From positions 1-64,000 of the forward strand of contig WJXW01000009.1 in NCBI GenBank assembly GCA_015832175.1: DNA of 64,000 nucleotides. The letters run 5' to 3'. The position numbers were made by a program, and so were the translations under genes. Under the pieces are notes generated by a model that saw nothing but the letters and a program-made list of their open reading frames with translations, made no database searches and had not been told where the DNA came from. Below are positions 33,695-44,992 of the stretch, one piece after another. Source of the stretch: Paraphaeosphaeria minitans (Eukaryota; Ascomycota; Dothideomycetes; Pleosporales; Didymosphaeriaceae). Position 1 is the stretch's first letter; each line of letters starts with the position of its first letter.

Positions 33695-34585
33695 TTAAAC
33701 AATCGTCTCCAGCTCCCGCGCATAGCCCAGCGTGTTCTCGATGACCTGGTCGCTCGTCACGAGTATGTCCTTGCTACCGAACTCGCCGTCCTCAGACGGG
33801 AAGTATATCCTGCCGTCTTTGACAACCCACTTGCGCTCCTTTGCAAAGTTGACGACGCTGCCTTCCGACTCGAGGAAGAGGAGCGACTTGGCGTCGGAGA
33901 TGGGAATCGAAGGGTACGCTTTCTCGCTGCACGACGCAATCTCACTACGAATGGTGCCGATAAGCACCTAGTGTAAGTTAGCAACTGGTCCATAGCATTT
34001 CAGGCATGCCGGAAGCAACCCTAGACAGGGCGCACGTACATCTGAGAACAGCGCAAACTCGTCGCTGGGCGCGTTCGAGCCCTTCGTCTGCCTCCACACC
34101 TGGTCGTAGCTGCCTTCCATGAGCGCCTGCTCCAACCTTATTGGATACTGAATGAACGCATCGTCCTCGAGTCCCCGCCCCGCCTGCGCGGCCGCCACCT
34201 CGAGCGTCTCCAGCAGCGTATGGAACCCCGCGTAGTCGCCGTCGCTCAGCAAGAGCAGCAGATACAGGCCGGTAATCTTGCTCGCGTTGCTGCCTTTAGA
34301 TGGGAGCTTGTCGTCCGGGAGGGCGTAAAAGGGCTGCAGTTGCTGGAAGTAGCGGGTGAAGGAGTGCGGGTCTTTTAAGCGGATCGAGATGATGGCGCCG
34401 AGCTCGAGGGTTTCGCGGGCGAAATGGAGGTGCTTTGAGGGTGTTGACTCGGTCGGGATGAGGGCGTTGAGACCCAGTAGGGCGATCTTTGCGCGTGAGA
34501 GTATCGAGCCGGCTTGCTGGTACTGCTTGGACTGCAGCGTCTTGTGGAGCTGCTTCAGCAGATCGGCGAGCTCTCTCTCGGCCAT
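33695..34585 (-). CDS. RPN12: 26S proteasome regulatory lid subunit Rpn12 (PSMD8)
   Basis: Exons 34585-34040 and 33967-33695 join in phase (272 aa, close to yeast Rpn12). The N-terminal helical repeats include ADLLKQLHKTLQSKQYQQAG and LGAIISIRLKDPHSFTRYFQ. The end of exon 1, YDQVWRQTKGSNAPSDEFAL, and the exon 2 PCI-type winged helix (IRSEIASCSEKAYPSIPISD) with the C-terminal SQ/E-rich end are typical of the CSN8/PSD8/eIF3K family. Rpn12 is the last subunit to join the lid and signals its completion before the lid docks on the base. The start ATG 34585 opens directly on the conserved helix; the in-frame extension to 34861 has no family counterpart. Confidence 0.92.
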
Positions 34586-35104
34586 GGTGTGTGGGTGTGA
34601 CGGGGGTGGTTTGAGGTAAATGGGAGTTGAGGCGAGTTCCAGGACTGGTGGCGGGGGATTAGATGTGTTGGTCGGGTTGCGCGGTGCTGCAGCTTGGAGC
34701 GGCGGAGGTGGAGAGGCCCGAGCTTCGGCACTCCACGACCTGGGGCTAGGCCATGACATATAACTTCCCTCAAAGGTGCGATTTCGAATATACATGATGG
34801 TGAAGCCGTGGAGAAGACGAACTTGCTTCGGTTCTAATGCCATATATCTACATAGACACACCGCTGTACATGCCGCGCAAGATACGAGTCCAGCCCGGTC
34901 TGCTCATTCTGCTCATTGGCTTACCTACAGCCAAATGACCTCGGCATCACGTTTGTCTCAAAGGCAGCAACTTTTTGCGCATTCCATCCACCCACACGTC
35001 TGCAAGCCACCATCTCAGAGACGAGGCTGACGACCGGCTGCACCAAGGCTCACCCGACCCTGTTCGCGGGCCGAGCATGCGACGCATATCAAGTCATCAT
35101 TCGT
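34586..35104. promoter_or_regulatory. Intergenic between RPN12 and SLD2
   Basis: About 0.5 kb; holds the Rpn12 promoter and the Sld2 3' region. No gene seen. Confidence 0.4.
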
Positions 35105-36630
35105 CTATCGCTTCCGTCCAAAGCGCCCTTTACCGCCATTTCCCCCATTGCCCCTAATCTTAAGCCTCTGGTAATTCGCGTGAGCCCACGGCTTGATCTT
35201 ACGTGCAGCTGCCTTGATCGTTCCTTCTCTGCCCTTTTTGTCGTTCTTATCGTCTGTGGCCTGCGTCGCTGACGCCGCCTTGGGTTTGGGTTGTTGCGTT
35301 CTGTTCTTTTTCGTGCTATGGGACGCGTCGCTTGCGTAGTCTGACCCATCATCATCGTCGAAGACAGACAAGTCAGGTCCGTTGGACGTGTTGAGAGGGT
35401 GCATCTGAGTTTTCGCGATATTTGCGTCATCGTCGGACTCGTCGGGCTGCATCTCGGGTTGGAATTTTGATTTGATGAAGTTGGGTCGCACTGGATGATC
35501 GTCAGCAGTAGGAAAGCAATCACACCGGGAAAACCTACTGATGACGCGCCTCGTCTGCCTCTTCAGACCTCTCTTCTTCCAGACCTTCCTGGGCTGCCCG
35601 TCTGGGCCCAGCCCACCTTCTTCCTCTCCATCCTCACTCTCTAGACCGCGATCGGGACCCAAAGGCATTGCGGCTTGGCTGTCCTCCACTTGGAGCTCTG
35701 GCATCTTGACCCTCTTCGGCGCCGGCATACCTTCGGCCTCCATCTCAAGCTCGCGCATGATTTCGGCCTCCTCTTCGTACCGGCTTTCCTCTTCTTGCCT
35801 CATCGCTTGTATCCTCGCACTCAGGCTTCGGCCGAACGATCTCCGTGCCCAAGGCGCAGGTCGGGGCGTAGGCTCATCGTCCTCGTCAATCTTCGTGAGA
35901 GGGTTGTATCTTCGCAGGAACGCAGGTGTAGCAAGACCCCTCGAGCTGGGCGTTGTCGCATCTCCAAGCTTCCTCTTGTTCGGTGTGACCGCTAGGAACG
36001 AGTCGAGCAAGAACCTCTTGCCGATTGATTGCGGAGTCTTTTCACCTCGCAGCCTCGATTCAAGTGACGTCTCGCTGTCCTTCCTGCTCGGAGTCTGCAC
36101 AACGTTCAGTTCCACGTCAGTCAGTGCGCCCCTCTTGCTCCCGCTTGGTGTCTCTGCGGGCAATAGATCGAAGAGTCCTATGGCGTAGCCATCGCGTTGC
36201 GGGGTTGGGCCGATGAATGCAGGCCCTTCAGGCGAAAGCAATTGAGTCGGCGAAATCACTTCCTCTTCAGCAACACCACTATCCTCCCGCTTCCTCTTCG
36301 GGGTGGATGCTTTGGCTGTCTTGATCGCCTTCGTCGTTCGGTCGATGTTGCGGGTAACGCGCCGTTTTTCGGCTTTCTTCGTGGGTGTTGTGGGGGCGAC
36401 GTTCAAGGCAAGTTCCTTTCTGAGGTTTTCGTAATGTATGTACTTTTGTGCTGCAAGCCGTCAGTAGTGCAAGAGCCAGGCCATCGCGTTTGCGTACATA
36501 TCACAGCGTCGGCCTTGATATCGTCACGTCCCGGTTTGCGCCCTCCATTCGTGTCGCTGAATTTGCGCTCCCAGAGCTTCAGATCGAGTCGAAGCGCATT
36601 GCAGCGCTGTTCTTGTTCGGGGATACTCAT
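35105..36630 (-). CDS. SLD2: DNA replication initiation factor Sld2/Drc1
   Basis: Exons 36630-36498, 36450-35539 and 35490-35105, phases consistent, 476 aa. The N-terminus (LRLDLKLWERKFSDTNGGRK then PGRDDIK) is the conserved Sld2/RecQL4 N-terminal helix. The splice to SQKYIHYENLRKELAL restores the family pattern. The junction of exons 2 and 3 rebuilds RRVIMRPNF, a conserved Sld2 block. The middle carries many S/T-P sites (for example ISPTQLLSP, GPTPQR, EKTPQS, VTPNKR, EPTPRP), as expected for a CDK target whose phosphorylation lets it bind Dpb11 and start origin firing. The C-terminus is basic (KIKPWAHANYQRLKIRGNGG), fitting origin ssDNA binding. Identification rests on the N-terminal and RRVI blocks. 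Confidence 0.9.
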
Positions 36631-36951
36631 GGCAGGAAGTGGTAGTGAGTGCATTGGCACCAGACGGGAAGTGTGGAGGATCACTTTATAGATTTGAAGA
36701 TCGCGGAGACGCGCCAGAACGCGCGCGGCGGGCGGCACGTCACGCGAGCACGAGCACGAGCCATTTCGAGCAGGGGTCCTCAGCCTCACAAATTCAAACA
36801 CTTGACTCGAGCTTCTTGGACTCATAAATCAACCTGTACTCTCGGACGTGCACTGGCATGCGGCATATATTACAGGTACTATTCACAAACTCCCACTGGA
36901 GCTCGACTTCCTGCGATGATGCTAACCAAAACCCAACCCGAAATAAGAAAT

Positions 36952-38640
36952 CTAGTAGTGAACAGCCTTGTCGTACGTCGCCATAGCAGCCTCCTTAAAC
37001 GCTTCCGAAAGCGTCGGGTGGGCATGTGATGTTCGTGCCACGTCTGCGAAGATCGTTAGCTTTGAATTCAGAGTGCAGTTTCTCATTCATTGACTTACCC
37101 TCAGAGCTGGCACCGTACTCGAGCGCAAGCACACCCTCGGCAATCATCTCACCCGCGTTGGGGCCGATGATGTGGATGCCCAATATCCGGTCAGTCTCAA
37201 CGTCAGAGATCATCTTGACAAAACCCTCAGTGTCGAGGTTCGTCTTCGCTCTTGAGTTGGCGGAGAAGGGGAATTGTCCGACGTTGTACTTGACGTTAGC
37301 AGCCGTGAGCTCCTGCTCGTTCTGGCCGACCCAGGCGACTTCGGGGTGGGTGTACATGACGGAAGGGATAGCACCGTAGTTGACGTGGCCGTAGCCCTTG
37401 GTAATGTACTCCACAACGGCAACAGACTCCTCCTCAGCCTTGTGGGCCAGCATAGGTCCGAAGGTAACGTCGCCAATGGCACGGATGTGCGGGATCTTGG
37501 TACGGTACTCCTGGTCGATGATCAGGCGGCCACGCTCGTCAACCTCAAGACCGATGTTCTCAAGACCAAGGCCGTTGGTGTAGGGGCGGCGACCGATGGC
37601 AACTAGACAGACATCGGCATCGAGAGTCTCCTCCTTACCACCCTTGGCAGCCTCAACAGTGACCTTGACGCCCTCGCCATCCGCGTCACCAGAGACGACC
37701 TTGGTATTGAGTTTGAACTTCAGGCCCTGCTTCTGGAGGAGCTTCTGGGCCTGCTTGGCAACGTCCTTGTCCATACCAGGGCCACCAATCTGGCCGAGGT
37801 ACTCAACAACGGTGACCTCGGAACCGAGACGGGACCAGACAGAGGCCATCTCGAGACCGATGATACCTCCACCGATGACGGTCATCTTCTTGGGGACCTC
37901 CTGCAGGGCGATAGCACCAGTGCTCGTGATGACCTTCTTCTCATCGATGGTCAGGCCAGGGAAGGGCGTGGCTTCGGATCCAGTCGCAATGAGGATGTTC
38001 TTGCCGCGCACGGTGGTCTCGCCACCACCCTCGGCCAGGTTGACCGCAACGGTGTGTTCGTCCTTGAAAGCGCCGGCGCCCTTGATGTACTCGACGTTGT
38101 TCTTCTTGAACAGGAACTCAATACCCTTGGTGAGACCCGAGACAGATGTTTCTTTCGCCTTCATCATCGCGGCGAGGTTCAGCTTGACCTCGCCGACCTC
38201 GATACCGCGGTTCTTGGTGTCGTGCAGGATCTGGTGGTAGAGGTGCGAGTTGTTAAGCAGCGACTTTGAGGGGATGCAGCCGACGTTCAAGCAGGTTCCG
38301 CCGAGGGCGCCACGCTTCTCGATGCACGCAACCTGGCAGCTGTCAGTCCCTATAGTACGTGCAAGCATTCGTGTTCGCGTACCTTCAAACCGGACTGGCC
38401 GGCCTTGATCGCCGCGACATATCCCGCAACGCCGCCGCCGATGATAACGAGGTCCTTCTCCTCTATCTCCAATTAGCGCATGATCATCAGTATGGCGAAG
38501 AGGCATGTGCACTCACCAGTCTCCGAGGCGTAACCTCTCCTTAACCGGCCCTGGAAGTAGATGTTGGGGGCGCAGAAGGTGCTCTGGGTGACGGGGCGCG
38601 CTGCCCTGGGCACGGCGCGAGAAGCGACTGCGCGGAACAT
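36952..38640 (-). CDS. LPD1: Mitochondrial dihydrolipoyl dehydrogenase (E3)
   Basis: Four exons (38640-38517, 38462-38383, 38332-37099, 37043-36952) give 509 aa. Residues 1-35 are an Arg/Ala-rich mitochondrial targeting sequence. FAD motif: [18 protein letters not shown]. Redox disulfide: [16 protein letters not shown]-binding motif: [19 protein letters not shown]. Second FAD contact: [20 protein letters not shown]. The last exon supplies the active-site His-Glu dyad in [13 protein letters not shown]. The enzyme reoxidises lipoamide in the pyruvate, 2-oxoglutarate and branched-chain dehydrogenase complexes and in glycine cleavage. Splice sites are canonical and the reading frame closes exactly at TAG 36952-36954. 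All catalytic residues are present. Confidence 0.97.
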
Positions 38641-38966
38641 GATGGCGGGGGAAGATCTGACGCTCAAGGTTAGGAAAAAGCCGCGAGCAGTACGGCTGGA
38701 GGATGGGGCGGTTGCAATGGGCGCGAGTGGATTGGTGATGGGGTTGTTGAGCTTTGAGGTGCAAGAATTCCCGGCTAGGAGCACTGACATGGAGCTTTGC
38801 GGCTAGGGACGGTGGCGCTAATTCGCCGCAACGCACATCACTCAGCAGCCCGAGGTCCATCACAGTGCACGAATATAGCCCGGAGGCGAAAGAGTCACAC
38901 ATGGCTAGTATTCTTCATTTGCTAGCTACGGGGTGAATCTGCTGGAGTATGCTGGAGTACAGCGAA

Positions 38967-39935
38967 CTATGACTCGTCATCCGGTGGCTGATCTGCGTAT
39001 GCGGGGGCTTGCACTGCCCCTGTTTCTTGCTGTCGCCGCCGGGCTTCCAAATCAGCAGCCCAGAGCGCAGAGCTGACAGGTGCAGTCAACAGGAAGAACA
39101 TGCTGAGCGGTGGCACGAGCTGCAAGAACAGGTAGACGGTGCCGTACCTGCGAGGAAGGTCAGCATCGGGCCGGAAGCGGGTTCCGAGGGCGGACTCACC
39201 AAGTGTACTGCCACACCCTCCGTCTGGCAAAGGCGTTTCGCTGCTGCTTGTTGAAGTCGAGCAACTTGAAGTATCTCCAGTGTTGCAGTGGTCCAGCGCG
39301 GTAGCCGGTAAGCAGCAAGAACATCGGCACGCCCACATACGGCACAAAGTTGAGCGGCAGCAGAATCACAAACTCGGCGATCTGCCGGAACGAGAACGGC
39401 GCGTACACAGAAGACTTGGTCGGCTTGCCCAGGCGTTGTACAGGATCGTTCAGAGAGTCGTCTGACACGGGGCGGAACTGACGGACCAGGTTGTCATGGC
39501 CCTTGTGGACAAGCACTGCGTCGAAGATGTCCACCTGGACCTCGTCCACGAGCCATGCCTCGAATAGCAACGCGGTCACCGCTGCTGATTCTCCGAGGAC
39601 CAAGAACGTCCCGTTTACCCACGCGCTGCCTTTCTTCTGGAACAGAGCGAGGAACGCGACTTGCGGCAAGTATGCCCAGATGAAGAGGTTTGCGAGGACG
39701 AACACGCTCAGTAGGACTGCCGGTAGGAGGCGTCGGCGCGCGAGGGGGTACAGGAACGGGTGGCTGAGGAAGTATATGATTCCCTATTGCCTGTTATTAG
39801 ATGGTGGCTTCCAATGATTGCGCCCTAGGCAAAGTATACCTTGAGTTGGTACGAGCTGGCGACGACATTGTCCCAAGTCGGCCGCACAATGACCCGCTTC
39901 ACGTTCTCGGCCAGTCCCGCTTGTGGCTGCGACAT
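38967..39935 (-). CDS. EI24/RRT8-like membrane protein
   Basis: Exons 39935-39840, 39783-39200 and 39147-38967 give 286 aa. Exon 1 encodes a short soluble N-terminus (VKRVIVRPTWDNVVASSYQL). At least four hydrophobic helices follow: RRLLPAVLLSVFVLANLFIW, the stretch GTFLVLGESAAVTALLFEAWLV, IAEFVILLPLNFVPYVGVPMF and the C-terminal YLFLQLVPPLSMFFLLT. The FVPYVGVP and LTGYRAGPLQHWRYF elements are typical of fungal proteins annotated as outer spore wall protein RRT8/LDS or EI24-domain proteins, which locate to lipid droplets or ER in yeast. Exact role here unknown. It is divergent with the PLP enzyme at 40316. Confidence 0.75.
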
Positions 39936-40315
39936 GGTGAAGGGTGTATGTAGAGTCTTGTAGGCTGCAGTGTGTCGCTATGCATCGCCTCGAATATGAC
40001 GCAATTAGCGCTGGAGCTCGGGCCTACGTGATCATCCCACGCCGGAAGACGCTACGACTACCTACGGTATCTAATTACCTCCCCACTGCGCCGCCCAATT
40101 CCGACGGGAAGTGTCGCAACATGATGAAGCTTGTGGATTCAACCCCATCTGATGTAGGCTAGAACAGACGCAGGATTATCTCGCATGTCACATCTGGCTC
40201 CACGTTCAATTCTTTGGCACAAACCCGGGTACACATTGCAGCGCAAATCCAGCCAGATTACCTACCTTCAACGTCCAACAACATACACGCAACTGCCATC
40301 CTCATTCCATCAGCC
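39936..40315. promoter_or_regulatory. Shared divergent promoter region
   Basis: 380 bp between divergent start codons (39935 minus, 40316 plus). No gene within. A pyrimidine-rich run ends just upstream of 40316. Confidence 0.45.
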
Positions 40316-41478
40316 ATGCTCCTCAACCCCTCCGCCGCCTCCTTCACCTACACCGGCCCGGCCCCCTCCCCCTCCGTCCTCCTCTTCCACCGCCTCCTCC
40401 CAGACTACGCCACCACGCCCCTCCACTCCCTCCCGTCCCTCGCCCAATCCCTCGGCCTCGCCCACGTCCTCGTCAAAGACGAAAGCAGCCGCTTCGGCCT
40501 CCCCGCCTTCAAGATCCTCGGCGCCTCGTGGGCGACCTTCAAAGCCGTCGCCGCGGCGTGCGACCTCCATCTGCACGAAGGCGTTGGCGTGGAAGAGGTC
40601 GGGGCTGCGGCGAGGAAGGCTGGGGTGAGGATCGTGACGTGCACGGCGGGGAACTGGGGGAGGGCTGTGGCGAGGATGGGGGGGTATATGCGGGTTGATG
40701 TGACGGTGTTTGTACCGGGTGTTATGGATCGCAGTACGCGGGAGAAGATTAGGAGCGAGGGCGCGAGGGTGGAGGTCGTGGATGGGGATTACGATGAGGC
40801 TGTTTGCACGGCGAGGAGTGAGGCTGAGGGTGCAGGGAGTATCTTGATGATGGATACGGGGTGGGAGGGGTATGAGCAGATTCCGCAGGTACGTAGGCTA
40901 TCATGAAGAGTGCGCCTGGGCCTGGGCGTAAACATGTGCGTGTGCTAAATGTGAAGAAGTGGGTTGTAGAAGGGTACTCTACGATGCTCATCGAGACGGA
41001 CCAGCAGCTGGGAGATGTCGGCGTGGGGCCTGTTACACATGCTATCGCGTCTGTGGGCGTGGGCTCTTGGGCGCAGGCGGTAGCGATGCATTACAAGTCA
41101 ACCACTCCATCTGCAGCAGTAATCGCAGTCGAGCCAGATACCGCTCCTTGTCTCAAGACGAGCCTCGCGGCAGGGAAGATTACACCGATCATCGCAGGGA
41201 AGAGCATCATGAACGGTATGAATTGCGGCACAGTGTCGTACACTGCCTGGGAGGTGCTACGTCGCGGCGTTGACGCGTGCGTGGAAGTGACGGATGCAGA
41301 GGTGCATCGGGATTTGCAATATCTACACAGTCTAGGTGTGAAGAACGGTCCCTGCGGAGCGGCGCCCGTGAGTGCTCTTCGAAAATTGGTGGTTGAGAAG
41401 AAGTCAGGGCTGGGGAAGGACTCGGTTGTTGTGCTCTTCAGCACAGAGGGCGCTCGGGATTATCCTCTTCCCGCTTGA
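40316..41478 (+). CDS. PLP-dependent diaminopropionate ammonia-lyase-like enzyme
   Basis: Exons 40316-40888 and 40960-41478 give 363 aa. The fold-type II PLP signature is present: the substrate/PLP Lys in RFGLPAFKILGASWA, a glycine/threonine phosphate loop in VTCTAGNWGRAVARMG, and HAIASVGVGSWAQAVAMHY late in the protein. The junction IPQ/WVVEGYSTMLIE matches the family block that follows GYEEIP. The closest family is 2,3-diaminopropionate ammonia-lyase (DpaL), which converts diaminopropionate to pyruvate and two ammonia. A threonine/serine dehydratase-like activity on another amino acid is possible. Exon 1 is very GC-rich. Its end overlaps the minus-strand reading frame at 41460 by a few bases. 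Confidence 0.85.
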
Positions 41479-42888
41479 TGCCGCAACACTGGCAATGACA
41501 GGGCAGTCTCGAGGAATAGCATCCCATAACATATATCTATCCAATGTGAATCTTGCGAGCATATTGGGTAGCCCTTGGTCGTCGTAGAACGAGCCTGGAG
41601 TACTAACATGACGTTGTTGGTCGCAAGGTAAGTGATAAATGCTTTACAATCATTTAGCTCCGACCATATTGGTGAGACACTCTCATAATCTAATTCAGTC
41701 CTGTACAGGCTTGCGCAAGCGTCGGTCTTGGGGTTGCAATAGAGCACTTGCGAGGTGCAGCCGATCACAGTCGCCGGTTCGTCTGAAACGTAGAGGGGGT
41801 CGCCCCTAAGCCCGTCTTTAAGCCATTGCGGCGCCTTGGAAGCCGCTGAAAACCAGGGGTCGTCCTCTTTCTTCCGGTACAGCATATCTGTGGAATCAAG
41901 GAACAAAGGCGAGCCCACTGCGTCTGTTTGGCTCAGCTCTGGAGCGAACCTCGACTCATCTCCGTGGGTGATGGGTACATATCTGTATGGCATGGCGTCA
42001 GATCTATCCATGTGAACTTTTGTGAATACGTTTGCTTTTACATTCCATATCATGGCGCCGACCCATCGTGACACCTGCGGTTTTCATAGGTTTGGCCTGG
42101 TTTTTCAGAGTAGGTAAAAGGTCGAGGCCAGCCGAGGAGACAGAAAAGAAAAGCCGTGCTCGCCGCATTCTATAATCTGGACGGTTTGAGTCCGTCCACC
42201 AGCGACTTAGTCTTTCATATTGGTCCTTCAATGGTACCTAAAAGATTCCATGGTCGAGAGCATCAAGCGTAGTATTCGTGATAGTGTTTTTACGAAGGTA
42301 GCTGTAATGCGTATATCGTTTCGATGGCTGGATTGACGTAGCTGAATTTATATCCACTTGTGACTAGAGATGCACAATGCTGTATTAGTTGAATCTTGAA
42401 CTTGGGTTCCGCGTTCAGACCAAGGTCTTCTCAGCTATCGAGCTTGCTGGAATCCATTCTAAGGTTATCGAATTTCATCCGAGATATCTTTGCATCGAAA
42501 AGATAAGACGCGTTACTATCGATATGGTACAAAAGCCTTATGTAGACTTGTGAATAATTGGCAGCTTGCCAGCATTCCAATGCATAATTCAAATAATCCA
42601 AGTACTTTTTTTCTACGTAACCCGGTGCTCCTTTCTGATATCTCGTTGTAGTATTCGGTAATGGATGTTCCGAATCCTGGGCCACGGAGTAACACTTCGT
42701 TAGACTGATTTGCGATGACCTGTGAAGGAACATTGCCTGTGGTCATGTGTCAACCTTGACTGAGCTGAGCCATTTCTGGACACCATGAGACATACTCGCG
42801 ACTGAAAAGCTCGCCGAAATAAGAGCTGCAGGTATCCATATGGGTAGGAGACAGAAGAACAAGTTTCAAGTGCGATGCCTCCAAGCAA
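41460..42888 (-). pseudogene. Broken hypothetical membrane/secreted protein gene
   Basis: A minus-strand frame 42070-41460 carries sequence of a widespread fungal hypothetical family: MPYRYVPITHGDESRFAP, the aromatic/acidic KEDDPWFSAASKAPQWL, and IGCTSQVLYCNPKTDAC with paired cysteines. A plausible acceptor (AACCGCAG) precedes it at 42075. Upstream pieces in other frames (GAPGYVEKKYLDYLNYALECW at 42580-42660; a Cys-containing GGIALETCSSVSYPYGYLQL near 42830-42885) suggest the 5' part, but stops and frame changes separate them. It looks like a decayed gene, although a multi-exon gene with introns I could not place is possible. Function unknown for the family. Confidence 0.4.
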
Positions 42889-44032
42889 TCATCAATCTTA
42901 AAGTGTCTTGCGCAGCCTGCGGTGCCGTTCTTGAGTTACGTAGTATTGATTGCTATTGGTGATAGACGCCGTCACGTTTGGACTCAGGGGAAATGTATCC
43001 GTGTAGAAAAAAACTAGAAATTGTCCAGAAGCTTTGTCCAGCAAAGCCAACGAAGAGAGCTAGAAACGAGGTTAAGAAGTTTCCTGCTTGCCAACTGAGT
43101 GCCAATGTAGCACCGGCTATTGATGTTTTTGCTTGATTGATCCAAAACCCAGTGTATACCTGATCATCGAACGACTAAGGCTGAGTAGCATTGTTCATCT
43201 TGGTGAGTCTCCTCAATAATCCGGCACGAGCGGAGCTAAAGGTACGCTGTTGGCGCGAGACCGGCACCAGGCTGCACATATGGATGTTCGTACAGGTACC
43301 CCTGCAGCCATGCAGGCATACTTCTTCGGTTGCAAAGTTTCGGCAAGGGCTTGTGCCCTATTCTGTAACATGTGGAGGATATACATAGTAGGTAGTAAAA
43401 ATTGACTAAACATCTCTACCAATTCTGTACCTCTCTTTTGTGCAGAACTTTCAATGTCCTATCTGTGAATGCCAGCCTACTAGTGTTCTTGGAACAAGAT
43501 ATGACCCACAGAAGGATTGAGGTGAGACCGCAAGTATTGGTGGGACTCGTGCCAATAGCGTTTGAGCGGCGTAGTCACCGTAGAGCGGGGGTCATGCAAG
43601 ACTTGGCAAGCCGTAAACATCTAGAAGTTTCTGCGGATCTACTAGTTGATCTTCGTTCGTTGGCCGTCGCGACGTGGCAGCGGCAAAACTAATCGAGACC
43701 AGCTCAGCTGGCGACACCACAGGCTGGTGATATTCTACCTACTCACGTTGCGCGTACAGTACATGTGCTTCGATTTACGGAAAGATTGAGTATCGCGAGA
43801 ATAGTTGATATTCCTGCATAATGGCTTCGACTCAGTTGCTCAAGCTGAACATATCAAGCGAATGTACGATTTCTTTGTCGTAGGCGGGTCTACCCGCGGT
43901 TTTCATAACTGAAACGTATCCCTGTTAATTAACAAAATTGTTCTAACCATGTAAATAGTAGCCACAGTCCACACGTGACTTACCCCAGCAATTAATATGT
44001 CAACGGTTGGTATAGGCATATCTTGTCTTTGT
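42889..44032. other. Intergenic, no gene seen
   Basis: 1.1 kb, short open frames only. A His/Cys-bearing minus-strand stretch near 43220-43330 (CLHGCRGTCTNIHMC) was considered, but no gene can be supported. Confidence 0.4.
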
Positions 44033-44641
44033 GTTGTAAAAGTATTATGCTATTTAAGTGAGGAGCTAATTTTTGTATCTATCGTTTGCTAAGACTAGGG
44101 TCTTGTCGCAAAAGCTTATAAAAAGCTAGTATTTTAGTGGTTAAGGTGTAGGTATAGCATATATTCCACCTTTATAGCATGTTTAAACTACTTCGCATGT
44201 TTTAAACCTGTGAGGGTCTGCTACGTCCTAAACACAACCAACGCAGGCGTGGCAAGCCCAGTAGGTGGGCCCCGTAGGTGGGCTCAGTGGGTGGGCCCAG
44301 TAGTCGTGGCACGCGTGGCATGTGTGGCATGATTGCTCCACGCCCAGCATGCTCAGCATGCCCGGCCTGGTAGGCCTGCCACGCCTATGTTAGTTGTGGA
44401 TAGGATGTGGCAGACCCCTACATAAGTTTGAAACATGCCGAGAGGTTTGAAATATGCCACGAACGTGGCACGTATGCAATACACCTACTACTAATACTGC
44501 ATCTTTTAACGTTCTTGCGATATAGTAGTGTTAATAGTTAGTATTATACGCATGTTTTATGTTTAAGTTGTAAAAGTATTAAGCTATTAAGGTGAGGAGC
44601 TAGCTCATGTAGGTATCCATTCTTTGCTAAGACTAGGGTCT
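44033..44641. mobile_element. Foldback element with direct terminal repeats (TRIM/MITE-like)
   Basis: Two direct repeats of 71-75 bp (44033-44103 and 44567-44641) share GTTGTAAAAGTATTA at one end and GCTAAGACTAGGGTCT at the other. Between them lies an inverted repeat of roughly 65 bp per arm (about 44194-44260 and 44374-44438). It pairs GCATGTTTTAAACCT...GGGTCTGCTACGTCCT with its imperfect complement ...CGTGGCA. The loop is rich in CATGC/GTGGC words (GTGGGCCC..., CAGCATGCTCAGCATGCC). There is no coding capacity. Direct terminal repeats suggest a miniature LTR-type element; the internal foldback suggests a MITE, possibly nested. Class unresolved. Confidence 0.6.
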
Positions 44642-44992
44642 CTCACAGATTACCTACTCTCACACCCGCCCACCCCCGCGGGCGCCTCACGCTTGCTGTT
44701 CAACGAATCCGGGATCGCCACATGCGAATGCCAGGCATGTTTGGTATAGTGCTGGCATAACGGGTTTTGATCATTTATATGAACTTAGCACTGTGAATCT
44801 CGTTTGCCCTATCACTGAGCAAAGATACTGCATTGTGAACACCTTGGTCGCCAATCTGACAGAGATGGTTCAATAATTACCATATACCTTCAAGAAGAAA
44901 AGCACGCGAAGCTGCATTGTAAAATTTTCCCATCACCTGCGCAGATCACCAGTGCAGCCACGTAGCTATAAGCAAAGCACACCTGCTTGAGG

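Noticed and set aside
43220..43330. Cys/His-containing minus-strand peptide resembling a CCCH finger
   Set aside because: The spacing does not match a CCCH finger and the frame is short, with no exon context.
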